From assembly GCF_000740895.1 (NCBI RefSeq), contig NC_025261.1, positions 1,736,001-1,800,000 of the forward strand: a stretch of 64,000 nt of DNA. The letters run 5' to 3'. Below the pieces are notes generated by a model. That model saw only the letters and a list, made by a program, of their open reading frames with translations. It was not told where the DNA came from and searched no databases. The DNA is from Theileria orientalis strain Shintoku. Lineage: Eukaryota; Apicomplexa; Aconoidasida; Piroplasmida; Theileriidae. Positions 21,115 to 33,200 of the stretch are shown piece by piece; position 1 is the first letter of the stretch; each line of letters starts with the position of its first letter. Both the position numbers and the translations under genes were made by a program.

Positions 21115-21243
21115 ATAATAGGAGTAAATGTACACAGTAGGTATTACATGGTAACATTGTATGACGAGTTAAATAAGTAGATGACGATAATAAGTATGTT
21201 AATGAGTAAGAAGAATGAGTAGATGACGTGTAAACGAATGAAA

Positions 21244-21888
21244 TTAGAAAATTACAGGAGAAAGCGTTAAAAAGTAAACAGAATCTAAATCAGAAACTGC
21301 GATAATGTTACTTAAATCGATTAAAGAGTCCAAAATGTTAGAAGCTGGGGAGTCTGGCATGGTAATAAAGCAATCCACGTGATCAACAGAGAACACAGGG
21401 GATAAAAACTCAGTCTTATAAGTAAGATTGTTGAGTTTCCTGGTCTTGAAAAAGTCTAAAAGAGAATGTAGTTCTAAAAGCTTGTGATTGGGAGTAAAAT
21501 CAGGAAGTTGGAACACATCGGGGTCAACAGCAGGAGTGGAAGGAAAAGAATCCTGAAGAGATCTAGGGGACCTGCCAAGACGCTGAAGGGCCAAGTAAAC
21601 ATGAATTTTCAGCAAATCGGCGAGCCTAAAATTGTCAAAGAGGTCATTGAGAATGTCATAAGGGCCAACAACACTCCGGGTGTGGTAGTCTAGGAGGAGA
21701 AAGTTGGTCCTCAAGAGAGCAAACACAGTTTCCTCTAAATTTAGAAAAAAAGTGTTATAGCTCCTGCCGATAGTTAGTTTGTGGAATGTGGATCCCCTGT
21801 GATGCAAGATTGTGGAAAAATTGTCCTTCCAAACCCCAAGAGCACTAATATGTTTGGAATCATGATAGGGCGAGTCTGAGTCCGACAT
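21244..21888 (-). CDS. Sen54-like tRNA-splicing endonuclease subunit (probable)
   Basis: Single-exon protein of 214 residues; ATG at 21888. The segment RGSTFHKLTIGRSYNTFFLNLEETVFALLR..LLL fits the N-terminal domain of Sen54: a G-S/T turn, an L-G-R core, a strand, then L-x-x-E-E-x-x-x-L-L-x-x-x-x-L-x-L. Sen54 is a structural subunit of the tRNA-splicing endonuclease with Sen2, Sen15 and Sen34. The rest (L-rich helices, then FLSPVFSVDHVDCFITMPD) could be the small C-terminal fold. The protein is shorter than yeast Sen54 (467 residues), which has a long disordered middle. No catalytic Tyr/His/Lys set is expected in this subunit. The gene converges on eRF1 with only 129 bases between stops. Confidence in the gene is high, in the name moderate. 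Confidence 0.55.
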   Translation of the reverse strand: MSDSDSPYHDSKHISALGVWKDNFSTILHHRGSTFHKLTIGRSYNTFFLNLEETVFALLRTNFLLLDYHTRSVVGPYDILNDLFDNFRLADLLKIHVYLALQRLGRSPRSLQDSFPSTPAVDPDVFQLPDFTPNHKLLELHSLLDFFKTRKLNNLTYKTEFLSPVFSVDHVDCFITMPDSPASNILDSLIDLSNIIAVSDLDSVYFLTLSPVIF

Positions 21889-22265
21889 TGAGGTAAATTA
21901 AAGTAAATAAACTATAAAAATCGCAAAACACATTATTAAGCTATTTTGGAGATTAAAGGATATGTTACAATGAGTAATCTATGGTACAAGTAAGCAGTTA
22001 TGTGAATTTTCTAGGGTGGAATTTAGTTGTGGTGAAAATCAGTAAACTGACTAATGTGTAAGAATATAAAGGCACAAGTGCGTTAATTTGCGTATTTTAC
22101 TTGATTTATACTGAAATTATGGTTTGGATTATATCCCATTGCGATCAAACACTACACTAAAGATTAAGAGGATAGGGGCTTTAAAAGATCCACATTGCAA
22201 TTGAACCGCCAGTACTATGAATGGTGTGACCAAGTAACAATGACACCGACGAATAGCATTGAAAC
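21889..22265. other. Intergenic spacer
   Basis: 377 AT-rich bases between two minus-strand genes; promoter of the Sen54-like gene presumably here. No further feature seen. Confidence 0.5.
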
Positions 22266-23342
22266 TTAGCAGCAACAACAGCGCTTTTTGGCGTCGTCGT
22301 CGCTCTCGTAATTCAAGACCTTTGCGTGGGACCGATTCGCGCCGAAGCCGTAGGGCTTGGGCGCAAAGTCAGCCCTGTCGAAGTTGGTGTCAGCCTTGGA
22401 CTCCCAGTATTCGGAAGAGCCGGAGCCAGTGTCCTCGGAAGACTGCGAGCGGCTCCGACCCTTTTTCCGCCCAAGGACGGACTTGAACTGCTTTCGCAGG
22501 ACCTCCATGTTCTTTTTGTGCATCTCCTTGAAGCCGCTCCTGTCGTAAGTCTCCTTGACTTTGTCGCGGAACTTCTGGAAGACGTTGGCAGAGCCCCTGG
22601 CACTGGCGGTGCTCACAGAAGCGTCGTCCTCGCGATCCCTGTTTGAGGAAAAGTTGTAACCCCAAGCCTCCTCGTCGTTGTCCTCCCTGTCGCAGTTATC
22701 AGTGCTTTTTTCGCGGTCGTCGCTGTTAAAAACGTCCTCGAAGGTAACGGATTCGGCCTTTTCGCGGTTATCGTGAGGGCTTGGGACGTCCCCTCCGAGG
22801 ATGTCCTCAACATATTCTCCGCCTTCCCTGTCGTTATCGTGCTGATCTTCAGCATCGTCATTACCAGCTTCAAGGTCGAACGCATCCTGGTCGGCAAAGC
22901 CGTAGCCAGGAACAGCAAGGTCGGCCTCAGCGTCCGAGTCTTCATCACGCGCCCCGTCACTCCCTTTTTGTACCTCCACCTCGTCGTCAAACTTTTGATA
23001 CTTCTCAGCGAATTCGTCTTCGTCCGACAGTTCTAATTTAGTCGCAAAGACCTCGTTGACGCCGTCCTTGGTCCTTACAACGGGATCGAATTCGACCTTG
23101 TTAGTTTTGGACTTTGACTTGTCCGTAGACTCGGACTTAAATTTGGTTGGAGGTTTATAGATTGCAAAGCTCTTCGCTCTGCTTGAGCTGCGTTCGTGTT
23201 CAGTCAAGCTATCGACGTTAAAATTGACCTCTCTCCTCCTGTTTATGTTTCTGTTCTGCTTTTTAAGGAGGTCGCCGGTGTAGCTGTTCACCCCCTTCAC
23301 GACGTGCACTTTCATGGTACTCATTGTTGGCCGATTGAACAA
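22266..23342 (-). CDS. Acidic, disordered protein with C-terminal CCCC lipidation-like tail
   Basis: 358 residues in one frame; ATG at 23342 (a second and third Met follow at residues 7 and 10, and MKVHVVKGVNSYTGD may be the true beginning). Residues about 20-60 are basic (NRNINRRREVNF), the middle is strongly acidic (DDEV, DEDSDAEAD, DDAEDQHDND), and about 230-300 is charged and helical (FQKFRDKVKETYDRSGFKEMHKKN cut short here for length: the helix spans that region). The protein ends AKKRCCCC-stop. A basic patch then four terminal cysteines looks like a site for palmitoylation or geranylgeranylation, so membrane attachment is likely, but no known family is recognised. Codons are G/C-ending. 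No signal peptide. Possibly a peripheral cytoskeleton or vesicle protein; that is inference. Confidence 0.75.
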   Translation of the reverse strand: MFNRPTMSTMKVHVVKGVNSYTGDLLKKQNRNINRRREVNFNVDSLTEHERSSSRAKSFAIYKPPTKFKSESTDKSKSKTNKVEFDPVVRTKDGVNEVFATKLELSDEDEFAEKYQKFDDEVEVQKGSDGARDEDSDAEADLAVPGYGFADQDAFDLEAGNDDAEDQHDNDREGGEYVEDILGGDVPSPHDNREKAESVTFEDVFNSDDREKSTDNCDREDNDEEAWGYNFSSNRDREDDASVSTASARGSANVFQKFRDKVKETYDRSGFKEMHKKNMEVLRKQFKSVLGRKKGRSRSQSSEDTGSGSSEYWESKADTNFDRADFAPKPYGFGANRSHAKVLNYESDDDAKKRCCCC

Positions 23343-23814
23343 TTAAGTGCTTTAAATGTTAAATTGTTAACCTGATGTGTAGCAAGGCTGTTAATTGGGG
23401 TCATTTGGTCCAGTTTATAGGGTATGTTGTGGTCATACAGTTCACGATAAACACTCATCTGGCATGACAAAAGTTACACTAAAACACCCAAATATGCCAA
23501 AGGTGATTAAAGTTAATTTAAAATTGTTTACGTTTAACTATTTTCTTTGATCTTTTCCTTCTGTTTTATTGCTGAATTTTCTTAATTTTTCGTGAAATTT
23601 TCTACTTAGTGAATTTTCATCACGACACCTGAGGACGTACCTAAGAGACCCAGTCCATACTAACATGAGCTTAAACGGCCAACGGAGCCTGTAAACTACA
23701 TACTTTCCACTTAAATCACTAGATTAATGTATGTTACATTGACCTGAAGTGGTCATATTTGGTTGAAATGATGTGTAAACTCAACAATGGTGGTCACACC
23801 CACCACCGCCGTGG
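23343..23814. other. Intergenic spacer
   Basis: 472 bases with T-rich and CACC-rich patches, between two minus-strand genes. It should hold the promoter of the CCCC-tail gene. A GTGGTCA/TGGTCACA motif recurs at about 23750-23835. No gene seen. Confidence 0.5.
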
Positions 23815-26471
23815 TCACCTAGAACCAAAAGTGGTCACTGATTTATTCAGCTCATTCTCGTCTATATACGTCTGTAGCATCTTATTTTCATTCAACTTCT
23901 CATGATAGGTCAACTTCCTCTGCAGAGTGACCAAGTTGTTGATCATCATGTGTATTTGCGTGATTCTCTTTCCAGACTCATACAGCCTCTTCATGAGTGA
24001 AGGCGTAGGGAACACTTTTGCGTTGTACATATCATTCAGTATCTCAAGCGTCTTCTTCGCCGATCGTGATAGAATTGCCATATCCAGCGCCATGTATAAC
24101 AGCGTTTTCTGCGGCGTTATGTGCGATTTGGCCTCGTCCCACAGTGCAAAAAACCTTCCAACGTCCTTCATGCCTGGTCCAACCATCCTATCAGATTATT
24201 ACTAACAAAAATACCCAGTTTATACATATCTACTGCGTGATAACTATTTTAATACGTGGCAATTACGCTGATATATGGTAGGTTTGTCAATAAGTGTAAC
24301 TGTGTTAATACGTGGCAGCTACCTACATAGTACCCTCTGCCAAGCAACTAGATACGTAAATAGCAGTAACTATGTTCAAAAGTGGTTACCTTAGTAGTAT
24401 GAAGTACGTCATGTAATCAGGGTGTGCATTAAATCGTGGAAAACACTTTAGGACCTCCAGCGCATAGTCATGGTAGCATCCACTCTCGTACACCAGTATA
24501 ACACTGTTTAACAGTCTAGTGACCTCCTTGTTGGCACTACTCGTGGCATTGGCACTATTGGTAGTACTGGTACTAATGGTGCTACTGATATCACCGTAAT
24601 CAGAACCACTAGGGTCAACATCTGATACACCAATACTGGTACTACTCCCACTGCCTGCCATATATTTTGACAGTATTGCCTTTGCTATCTCCCACGTCTT
24701 CTGAATATGGTTAATCTTCTCATTTTCACTCATTTTATTCAACTTCATCTGCCTGGCTAACGTCTTTATGTACGTGTTGTACATCTCCAGTGTCGGCTCA
24801 ACGCCGATCCTTGAGGCCTCCAAGAGCAGTTCCCGCGCCCTCCTCACGTTTCCAACTGTGCAACAGCTCTGAAATAACAATTGTTAGCATTATGTGCAAT
24901 AGAAGTGACGATCATGGTAATGCTGGCAGTGTTACTTATCGTATTGCCTCCACCACCACTAAATAACCACTGACAATGATATACATAGTTGCTAATATAC
25001 CTCCAAAAGATGAGACATGATCTCAGCGTCAATTGTGTACTCCTGTGACTTAATTTTATTGTAAAACTGGAAACACTCGTGAAAGTATTCCTTGCGCTTC
25101 GAGAGGCACCTTATTAGCTCCGTGTACGTGTGGATCGTCGGATACAGGTTGAGCGACAGCATTTCCTGGTATAGGCTCAGCGCCTTCTCCGCATCTCTGG
25201 ACACGCTGCAGCTCTTGATCATTATTGTGAAAAGGACCTCGTCGGGCTCAATCAGCCTCCACGTCCTCATGTAATTAAACAGCCTCCAGGCGCCACTGAC
25301 TTGCTTGCTTTCCACCAGGCAGTCGATCAGCGATGAGAAAACAACCAGGTCTGCCCTCGTCCCCTCCTTCTCCATCTTCCTGTAGATCGAAAACGCGCTC
25401 GAGGTGTCCCCGCAGTTGATGTGCGTCTTAATCATGAGCGTGTAGGTCTTCAGGTCAGGCGTGATCAGGTCCGACCTCAGACACAGAAACAGGTACCTGG
25501 CCAGCTTCGCGTTTCTCGTCTTAGCACAGCTGAGTATGCAGTTGTTGTAGGTTTCAGTGGACACCTATATCGTCGTAAACGACTTGTGCGTACCTCTATG
25601 CCCCTTTTCTTCATCTCAGAAAGTATCTCTAGGCATTCCTTACTTAGTCCTCTCAGCGCTCTCTCCTTTATTAGGCTATTTATCCCCTCAGAAACTCCAA
25701 TACCCCTGTTAACAATCGAATCCACACTTTCGTTTCTGTACACCCTGAGGTGAGAGTACCTTCCTGCAAATACATCTCGGCCTACGCGAAATAACTTATT
25801 TTATACAAACCTTCTGCGCGTTTATATGATACAACATCAGTAGTGATGTCACTCGTTTCATTACGAGGGTATTTAGTTAATCCATTGTCACCATCCTTAG
25901 TGTAACAAATAGATTCTATAACTGTGTTATCGTTATTTAATCTATTATCTGAGATTCTAGTCACATAATTTGAAGGATCCAGGTCTATAAATCTATTATA
26001 CTAAATTAATTTACCATTGCGATACGATTTAATCAAATTATTTGCCGGTTTGTCATTTAACACACCCTTGAGTAAAACTCCATTATTTCCCCTTTGTTCA
26101 ACAGTTGCAGACCCATCATTTGAATGTGGGATGTGATTTAAATTAAAATTTATATCTTTAGGCACATTATTTGATAATGAGCCAAAGGGACTCTGATTAG
26201 ACTGTTGTTTTCCTAGAGGTGAACCGGTGTTCAAATCTCCAAATATTGATTTAATTGGCTGTTGTTGTTGATTTGAATCCAGGTTGGATTCTAAAAGAAT
26301 ATTATATTTATGGGTTTGAGCATATATATGTTTCCATATAATGTGTAAATTCGTAAAGTTATGAAGTATAAATGTACCTTTATATTTAACATTAAATGAG
26401 TTAGATAGAAACTTTTCATAGGATAGTGGTATTGAATTTGTAGGTCGTCGTAATATCGGTAGAATCTTCAT
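23815..26471 (-). CDS. Pentatricopeptide repeat (PPR) protein, 6 exons
   Basis: Exons 26471-26015, 25984-25811, 25763-25594, 25564-25001, 24868-24390 and 24187-23815 join in phase to 738 residues. The introns are 30, 47, 29, 132 and 202 bases. Exon 4 and its neighbours hold about six PPR units of the form T-Y-N-x-x-I-x-x-x-x-K...A..L...M: STETYNNCILSCAK, DLKTYTLMIKTHINCG, DLVVFSSLIDCLVE, DEVLFTIMIKSCSV, TIHTYTELIRCLSK and TLEMYNTYIKTLAR. PPR proteins bind single-stranded RNA in mitochondria or plastids, so this one probably serves mitochondrial or apicoplast RNA. The N terminus (MKILPILRRPTNSIPL) fits mitochondrial targeting. Residues about 70-130 are Q/N/S/G low complexity and another S/T/G insert lies in exon 5 (24530-24665). 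Exon 1 and exon 2 are separated by an in-frame TAG inside the 30-base intron, so their link is the least certain junction. Confidence 0.82.
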
Positions 26472-27248
26472 ATATCTATGATTATTGACTATAAAAGGTA
26501 CTATTCCTTCTTTACTTATAGTGCAGTATGTGTAAACAAAAACTGATAAAATCAGTTGAAATACTAATGTTTAACCATATATTAATCTAAAATGTAAATA
26601 AAATGTTATAATAATATAAAATTTGTATATTTAAATGTTGGTAAGCACTAGATTTTTTAGATTGCCCATTTCAAACCCCTGAACTATTTTTTATCAATAG
26701 TCACTTAATCTTGTCACACATTTATACGAAGCACATGAAGAACTAAGTGTTTGTCAAATATACTACTATTATACTGGCTGTACATACAAATACTCCATGC
26801 CGCTAACTTGAATATAGACGAATCAATACTGGGCACTGTATAGTAATAAATAAAATGTAAAGTAGTTTTTATCAGATTGAAGAGATTGGAATCTCACACA
26901 TTTCTAAGCAGAGTTTTCGTTTGTTTTCAACGCGGTTGCACATGGTACATTGAACGCTTTCAATCTTACACGATTTTACACCCTTTAAAGTTGACACCCC
27001 GTCAATACATTACAAAAAGTGCTATAATTTTCACACTTTAACCAAATTTACAAAATTTAGCTCTTTATATTCAAGGCTACATGACAAGGCGACTATGCCT
27101 ACATTAAAACAAAAACAATAATATACATGATAAAACCCACAAGACTTTAACAGAGCCGATAATTTCATGTGAACATAACCATGGTCACTTTATCTTCATA
27201 AAACTTATACATCACTCTTTACACATAACTAGAGAATTCAATCTGTTT
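26472..27248. other. Intergenic spacer
   Basis: 777 AT-rich bases between the start of the PPR gene and the stop of the first large FAINT gene, both minus strand. It should hold the PPR promoter and the 3' untranslated region of the giant gene. No coding or RNA feature recognised. Confidence 0.5.
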
Positions 27249-30200
27249 TCAATCATCTAGAGCAATAGAAATCGGTTGAGAAGATCCTCCACCACTAGTA
27301 GCGCCTGCTCTTGCTCTTGGCTGAGGAGATGCACCGGATGATGACGTTCCAGATGGTGATGGTTGTTGGGTAACTGCTACAGTACTGGTAGAAATGGCAC
27401 GAGGAGCTGCTCCACCAGCACTACCTGGTGTAGTACCAGTACCTGACGAAATGGGTTCTGAAGCTGACTTGGATCCGTCACCAGCCCCTTGACCATCACT
27501 TGGTTGTGATTCTGATGATTGTGATTTGTCATCTTCTTGGTCCTCCTCAAGTGGAATTGATGTTGGTGTACTAGAAGCAGTACCACCTCCTGATGTTGGA
27601 GCTGTCCTAGGTCTGGGGGTGGCAGCAGCTCCTTGACCAGAACTAACAGCTACAGGACGTGATGACATAGTACGACTAGCTGACTGTGCACCTCCACTAA
27701 CCGGTTGTCCAGCTGGTTTAGCTCCAGTACCGGACGAAACGGGCTGTGCACCTCCACTAACCGGTTGTCCAGCTGGTTTAGCTGCTGCATTAGCTGGTTT
27801 TGCAACAGAAGCTCCAGATGAGGCTGATGTAACTGTTTGTGCCGCTGGTTTAGCTACTGCACCACCTGATTGTCCAGCTGGTCTAGCAACTGCACCACCT
27901 GTTTGTTGTGTTGGCTTAGCACCAATACCTGACGACATGGGCTGTGCACCTCCACCACTAACGGGTTGTGCCGCTGGTTTAGCTACTGCACCACCTGGTT
28001 GTTGAGCTGGCTTGGGACCGGCACTTGACGATACAGGCTGTGAAGCCGGGTTAGCAACAGTACCTGCAGGAATGGGTGTTGCAGCACCTGCTGGTTTAGG
28101 TTGAGAAGATGAGCTTGAACTAGAAGCTCCTCTTAGATTTGCATCACCTTCCGTTGACTGTGATTGAGATCCATCAGTATAAGTACCTTTCCCATCTGAT
28201 CCAGTTTTGTCAGCATCGCTTTCGCTGGATGCAATCGGTTTTCCAGTACTTGACTGACTCGAAGAATCAGTACTACTTCCACTTGTTTTATCGAATGTGG
28301 CACTTGAAGTCTCATTACAGTCACTCTTACTGGAATCTGAACCAGATGCTGGCGTTGTGGGAGAACCAGCACCAGGCACTGTTGTTGTACCAACCATAAC
28401 ACGGGATGATGAACTATCAGCAGTAACTAAACTATCTTCATCTTCCTCAATGTCATTACCACCGGATTCATTTGACGAACCACTACCAGACTTGTCAGTT
28501 GACTCAGCTTCCTTAGTCTCAGTAGTCGAAGATGTAGAGTCGGGAGACTTAGTACCAGAATCATCAGAGGCATCGGGTGATTTAGAACTTGAATCACTAA
28601 CAGACTTGTCAGTTGACTCAGCTTCCTTAGTCTCAGTAGTCGAAGATGTAGAGTCGGGAGACTTAGTACCAGAATCATCAGAGGCATCGGGTGATTTAGA
28701 ACTTGAATCACTAACAGACTTGTCAGTTGACTCAGCTTCCTTAGTCTCAGTAGTCGAAGATGTAGAGTCGGGAGACTTAGTACCAGAATCATCAGAGGCA
28801 TCGGGTGATTTAGTACTTGAATCAGTACGAGACGTGTCGGATGACTCAGCTTCCTTAGTGTCAGAAGTCGAAGATGAAGAGTCGGAACTAAGATTAATAT
28901 CTTCACCGGTTGACTCAGAAGATCCTTCAGTTTTCGCAGTTTGATCTGTTGATGACGATACAGGTGTTGATGGAGCTTTAGCTGTGTGACCTGAACCTGA
29001 CGTGTCAGTTTCAGTTTCACTTTCACTGGCTGAAAGGGGCATAGTTACACCAGAGGATGAACTAGACCCACTTGTACGTTCAGCTGCTAAACTTGCCATA
29101 GTTACACCAGAACCTGTGGATGTTGATCCACCCTGTCCATCGGTCTTAGTACCAGAATCATCAGAGGCATCGGGTGATTTAGAACTTGAATCACTAACAG
29201 ACTTGTCAGTTGACTCAGCTTCCTTAGTCTCAGTAGTCGAAGATGTAGAGTCGGGAGACTTAGTACCAGAATCATCAGAGGCATCGGGTGATTTAGAACT
29301 TGAATCACTAACAGACTTGTCAGTTGACTCAGCTTCCTTAGTCTCAGTAGTCGAAGATGTAGAGTCGGGAGACTTAGTACCAGAATCATCAGAGGCATCG
29401 GGTGATTTAGTACTTGAATCAGTACGAGACGTGTCGGATGACTCAGCTTCCTTAGTGTCAGAAGTCGAAGATGAAGAGTCGGAACTAAGATTAATATCTT
29501 CACCGGTTGACTCAGAAGATCCTTCAGTTTTCGCATTTTGATCAGTTGATGACATAACAGGCGTTGAAGCTGCTTTAGAGTCAGAACTAATAATAATGTC
29601 TTCACCCGTTGAATCAGAATCTGTGCTTTCTTTTTTGGCAGCACTGCTACTTGAAACAACAGGTGTTTTAGTTGCAGGTGCACTCTTCTGCACTTCCTTA
29701 ACTACATCATCAAATTGCCTCCATTGGTTACCGTAATAAATTTTAACATTGCGTTTATTATCTATAATGAGATTAACCATGATAGGAGCTATAGCATCAA
29801 AATACAGGATTGCAGGATAATTGTTACCATGAATATTGCTGTCATGGGACCACGCTACTGTGTCTCCATACTTTACTTCTGTACACTCGTAACCCTTCTT
29901 AAACCTGTACTGGAAAATGAGACCGTATTTAATGTGATTGTAAGCACTAGTGTCATTTTCTGTATAAACATTATCTTTCCTCGTTATAACCTTAATGTTT
30001 TTGTAAACATCTTCAAAATCCTTCTTGGAAACAGGTCTAAATTCTGCTTGAACATAGTGGTACAGCTGATACTCATTTTCAAACTCAAAGAAAGCAAAAG
30101 TGGTATCATTTCTGAAACAAATAGACTTAGGGTGTACAATTTTGGAAGATTCGAACTTCCATACCACATTACCCTTCAACTTAACCTCAACACATTTGTT

Positions 30201-33200
30201 CTGATCGTTGAACGTGTATAGGAAACCATAGTAGTGACTTGTAAGCGTAAACTTGGTAGTATCATTCGTGGAATCAACGTTGGCTGCGTCTTTAGTAACA
30301 ATTATTATATCCGCATCCTTGAGCACGTTATGGTCCTCTCTACTCTTTAAAGCTTGAGCAACTAAAGTTTTATCTTCCGATTTAACATCTGTACGTGAAA
30401 CCAGTGCAGTCATATCTTCAACATCTGTGGTTGCTGGACTAGATAATGATGTTACTTTTGATCCCACAGACTCTGATTCTGATTTTTCCTCTGTTATGGT
30501 TACATACGTGCCTTCAGACTTCGATTTAACATCAGTTGTCCCGTCCGTTGATTCAGTGCCTGACGTAAAGGAAGATGATGCAAGAGATATAGTGCCTGAA
30601 GTGTCCGGTTGCGTTGATGCCAATGGTTGCACTGGAGCTTGAGCACCTCCTGCAGGAGTAGTAGCCGTCAGTAGTGTCTTAGATGTCGAATCAGCAGGTG
30701 TTGCTGGCACAGAAATCACTAAATCAGACGATTCTTTTGTTTTTCCAGATTCAGCTACATTTATCGTGACTGATGAACCCGAACTATCAACAACCTGTGC
30801 TGATTTGACTTCAGATGTCTGTATTGTAGATATGGTGGATGGCTGAATGGACGATGCTGGAATAGCTGGTGTTGACACTGATATTGGTTGTACAGGTATA
30901 CCTGCAGTTGGAGCTGCTGGTGCTTGCGTTGGATCAATTAGAACTGGTATGGCAGGTGCTGCCAATGGTTCAGCTGTCTCAGCCTGTTTTGTTGGATCTA
31001 GTATCACAGGTACAGGAGGTGGTGCCAGCGGTTCACCTGACTCTGCAGTTTGTGTAGGTCCAATCATTACAGGCATAGTAGGTGCTGGTAGGGGTCCTGT
31101 ATGTCCAGGTAATGTAGTTCCTGGGAAAACAGGCACAGTTGGTGGCGGAGCTATTCCTGATGACGTAGGATCTACAATTACAGGTACGGCTGGAGGTGCT
31201 GCAAAGCCTGTACCTGCAGTGAGTGGAGCAGAAACAGGTGGCGGAGCTGCAATGCCTGTACCTGAAGTGAGTGGAGCAGTAACGGCTGGAGGAGCTGCTA
31301 TGCCAGTACCTGAAGTGAGTGGAATAGTTAAGGGTGGCGGTGCAGCTATAGTCGCGCCTTCACCTGTTGTACCTGGGATAACGACCGTTGTCGATCCTTG
31401 AATTGGCGTGCCTTCGATAGGTACAGCCGTATGTTTAGCAGCTCCCTCATCTCCTGAACTACCAGAACTAGAAATAGTTATCTTCATTAGCTTTTCGGTC
31501 TTCTTAGACGGCTGCTGTTCAATGGTGATGTCCGGAGAGATTGATGTCGTGGCTTTAGGTTTCCAGTTTCCATCAGCATCCTTTTCATAGGTAAGGTCCG
31601 ATCCATCAAACTTAACAACTAGAACCGAAGTCGAATTATTAAATCTTAGGGACTTAGGATATTTGCCATCGTTTTTCGTCGAGTCGTATGTCCATAGTTG
31701 GGCATCACCAATGCTTAACCTACCACAGTTAACATTAGCGTTCATGGAATATACGCTCTCTTCTCCTTCGTCATCAACACTATAGTCTGTGAGTTCCAGT
31801 TCCTTATAGTTGTTGGGATCAACAGGGTCTTGTCTGAACAGCCTAATGTCTGGTCCTGAGTATCTATGCAGTCCCATCGGTGAAACTTCCTCATCACTAT
31901 CTGATCCTTTTTTCAGAGTTTTAGCCTGTGCTTGCACCTGAATAGGAGTTGTTCCATCTCCAGATTCCTTAGGATTCGATGGAACAGTGATAGCAGGTGG
32001 AGGCGCTGCACCTGTTCCAGTAGCATCTGGAACTATAGGCACAGTTGAAGGACCTGCGACACCTGTACCTGCAGTGAGTGGAACAGTAACAGGTGGAGGA
32101 GCTGCAATGCTTGCACCTGATGTGAGTGGAACAGTAACGGCTGGAGGAGCTGCTATGCCAGTACCTGAAGTGAGTGAAGTTATTGCAGGTGGAGCAGCTA
32201 TGCCTGCACCAGGAACGGCAGGTACTGTAAGCGTGTCTGTTGTCGATAAGGGTGCACCTGGTGTGAATGCAAGGTTAAAAGCCGGTGGTGGCGCAATTGT
32301 TGCCCCTGTAGTCACTGGTGTAGTAACTGAAGGTGGCGGTGCGATGGGTGCTCCGGGAGTTACTGGAGTAGTAACAGCAGGTGGAGGCGCTATCGGAGTA
32401 CCAGGAGTTACCGGAACAGTAACAGCTGGTGGGGGAGGGATGGGAGCACCTTCAGGAGGTGCAACAGTAACCACTGTGGCTGGTGTTGTACCTGGGGAAC
32501 CCTCACCAGGAGCAGCTGTTTTAGTATCCACATCTGAAGTAGCAGAAGTATCAATCGTCAAAGACATAGACTTTTCTTTCTTTCTATCTTTTCGCGACTC
32601 GGTGACGATTGTTTCACATCCTACATCTGGCGCTGGAGCCAGAGGTTGTCCAGGAGGAGTAACAGGCTGTCCTGCTGGTGTAGTCGGTTGTCCTGCTAGA
32701 GTAACTGGTTGTCCTGCTGGTGTACCAGGTTGCCCAGGAGGAGTAACAGGCTGTCCTGCTGGTGTAGTCGGTTGTCCTGCTAGAGTAACTGGTTGTCCTG
32801 CTGGTGTACCAGGTTGCCCAGGAGGAGTAACAGGCTGTCCTGCTGGTGTAGTCGGTTGTCCTGCTAGAGTAACTGGTTGTCCTGCTGGTGTACCAGGTTG
32901 CCCAGGAGGAGTAACAGGCTGTCCTGCTGGTGTAGTCGGTTGTCCTGCTAGAGTAACTGGTTGTCCTGCTGGTGTACCAGGTTGCCCAGGAGGAGTAACG
33001 GGCTGTCCTGCTGGAGTAGCAATCTGGGGACCGACCACCGTCGTTCTGTGTTGTGTCTGCTTATCATCATCATCATCAATTGTAAACGTCCTATCAGTTA
33101 AATCTATTTTAGCGCCTGGCGCTGGAGCTTTAGGAACTGCGACTGCAATAGGTCCCTGAGCTGGTATGGGTACTCCGGCTGATGGCTGGCCAGGAGAAGC

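Noticed and set aside
28297..29541. Long plus-strand open frames (215 and 179 residues) rich in S, V, L, D and E
   Set aside because: They are antisense to the 114-base repeats of the SVSP-like gene. Openness comes from the repeat unit being a multiple of three, not from coding on that strand.
31987..33159. 390-residue plus-strand frame rich in Gly, Val, Pro, Cys
   Set aside because: Antisense to the Pro/Gly/Gln linker and 84-base repeat; composition follows from the sense codons, and there is no signal, domain or start context.
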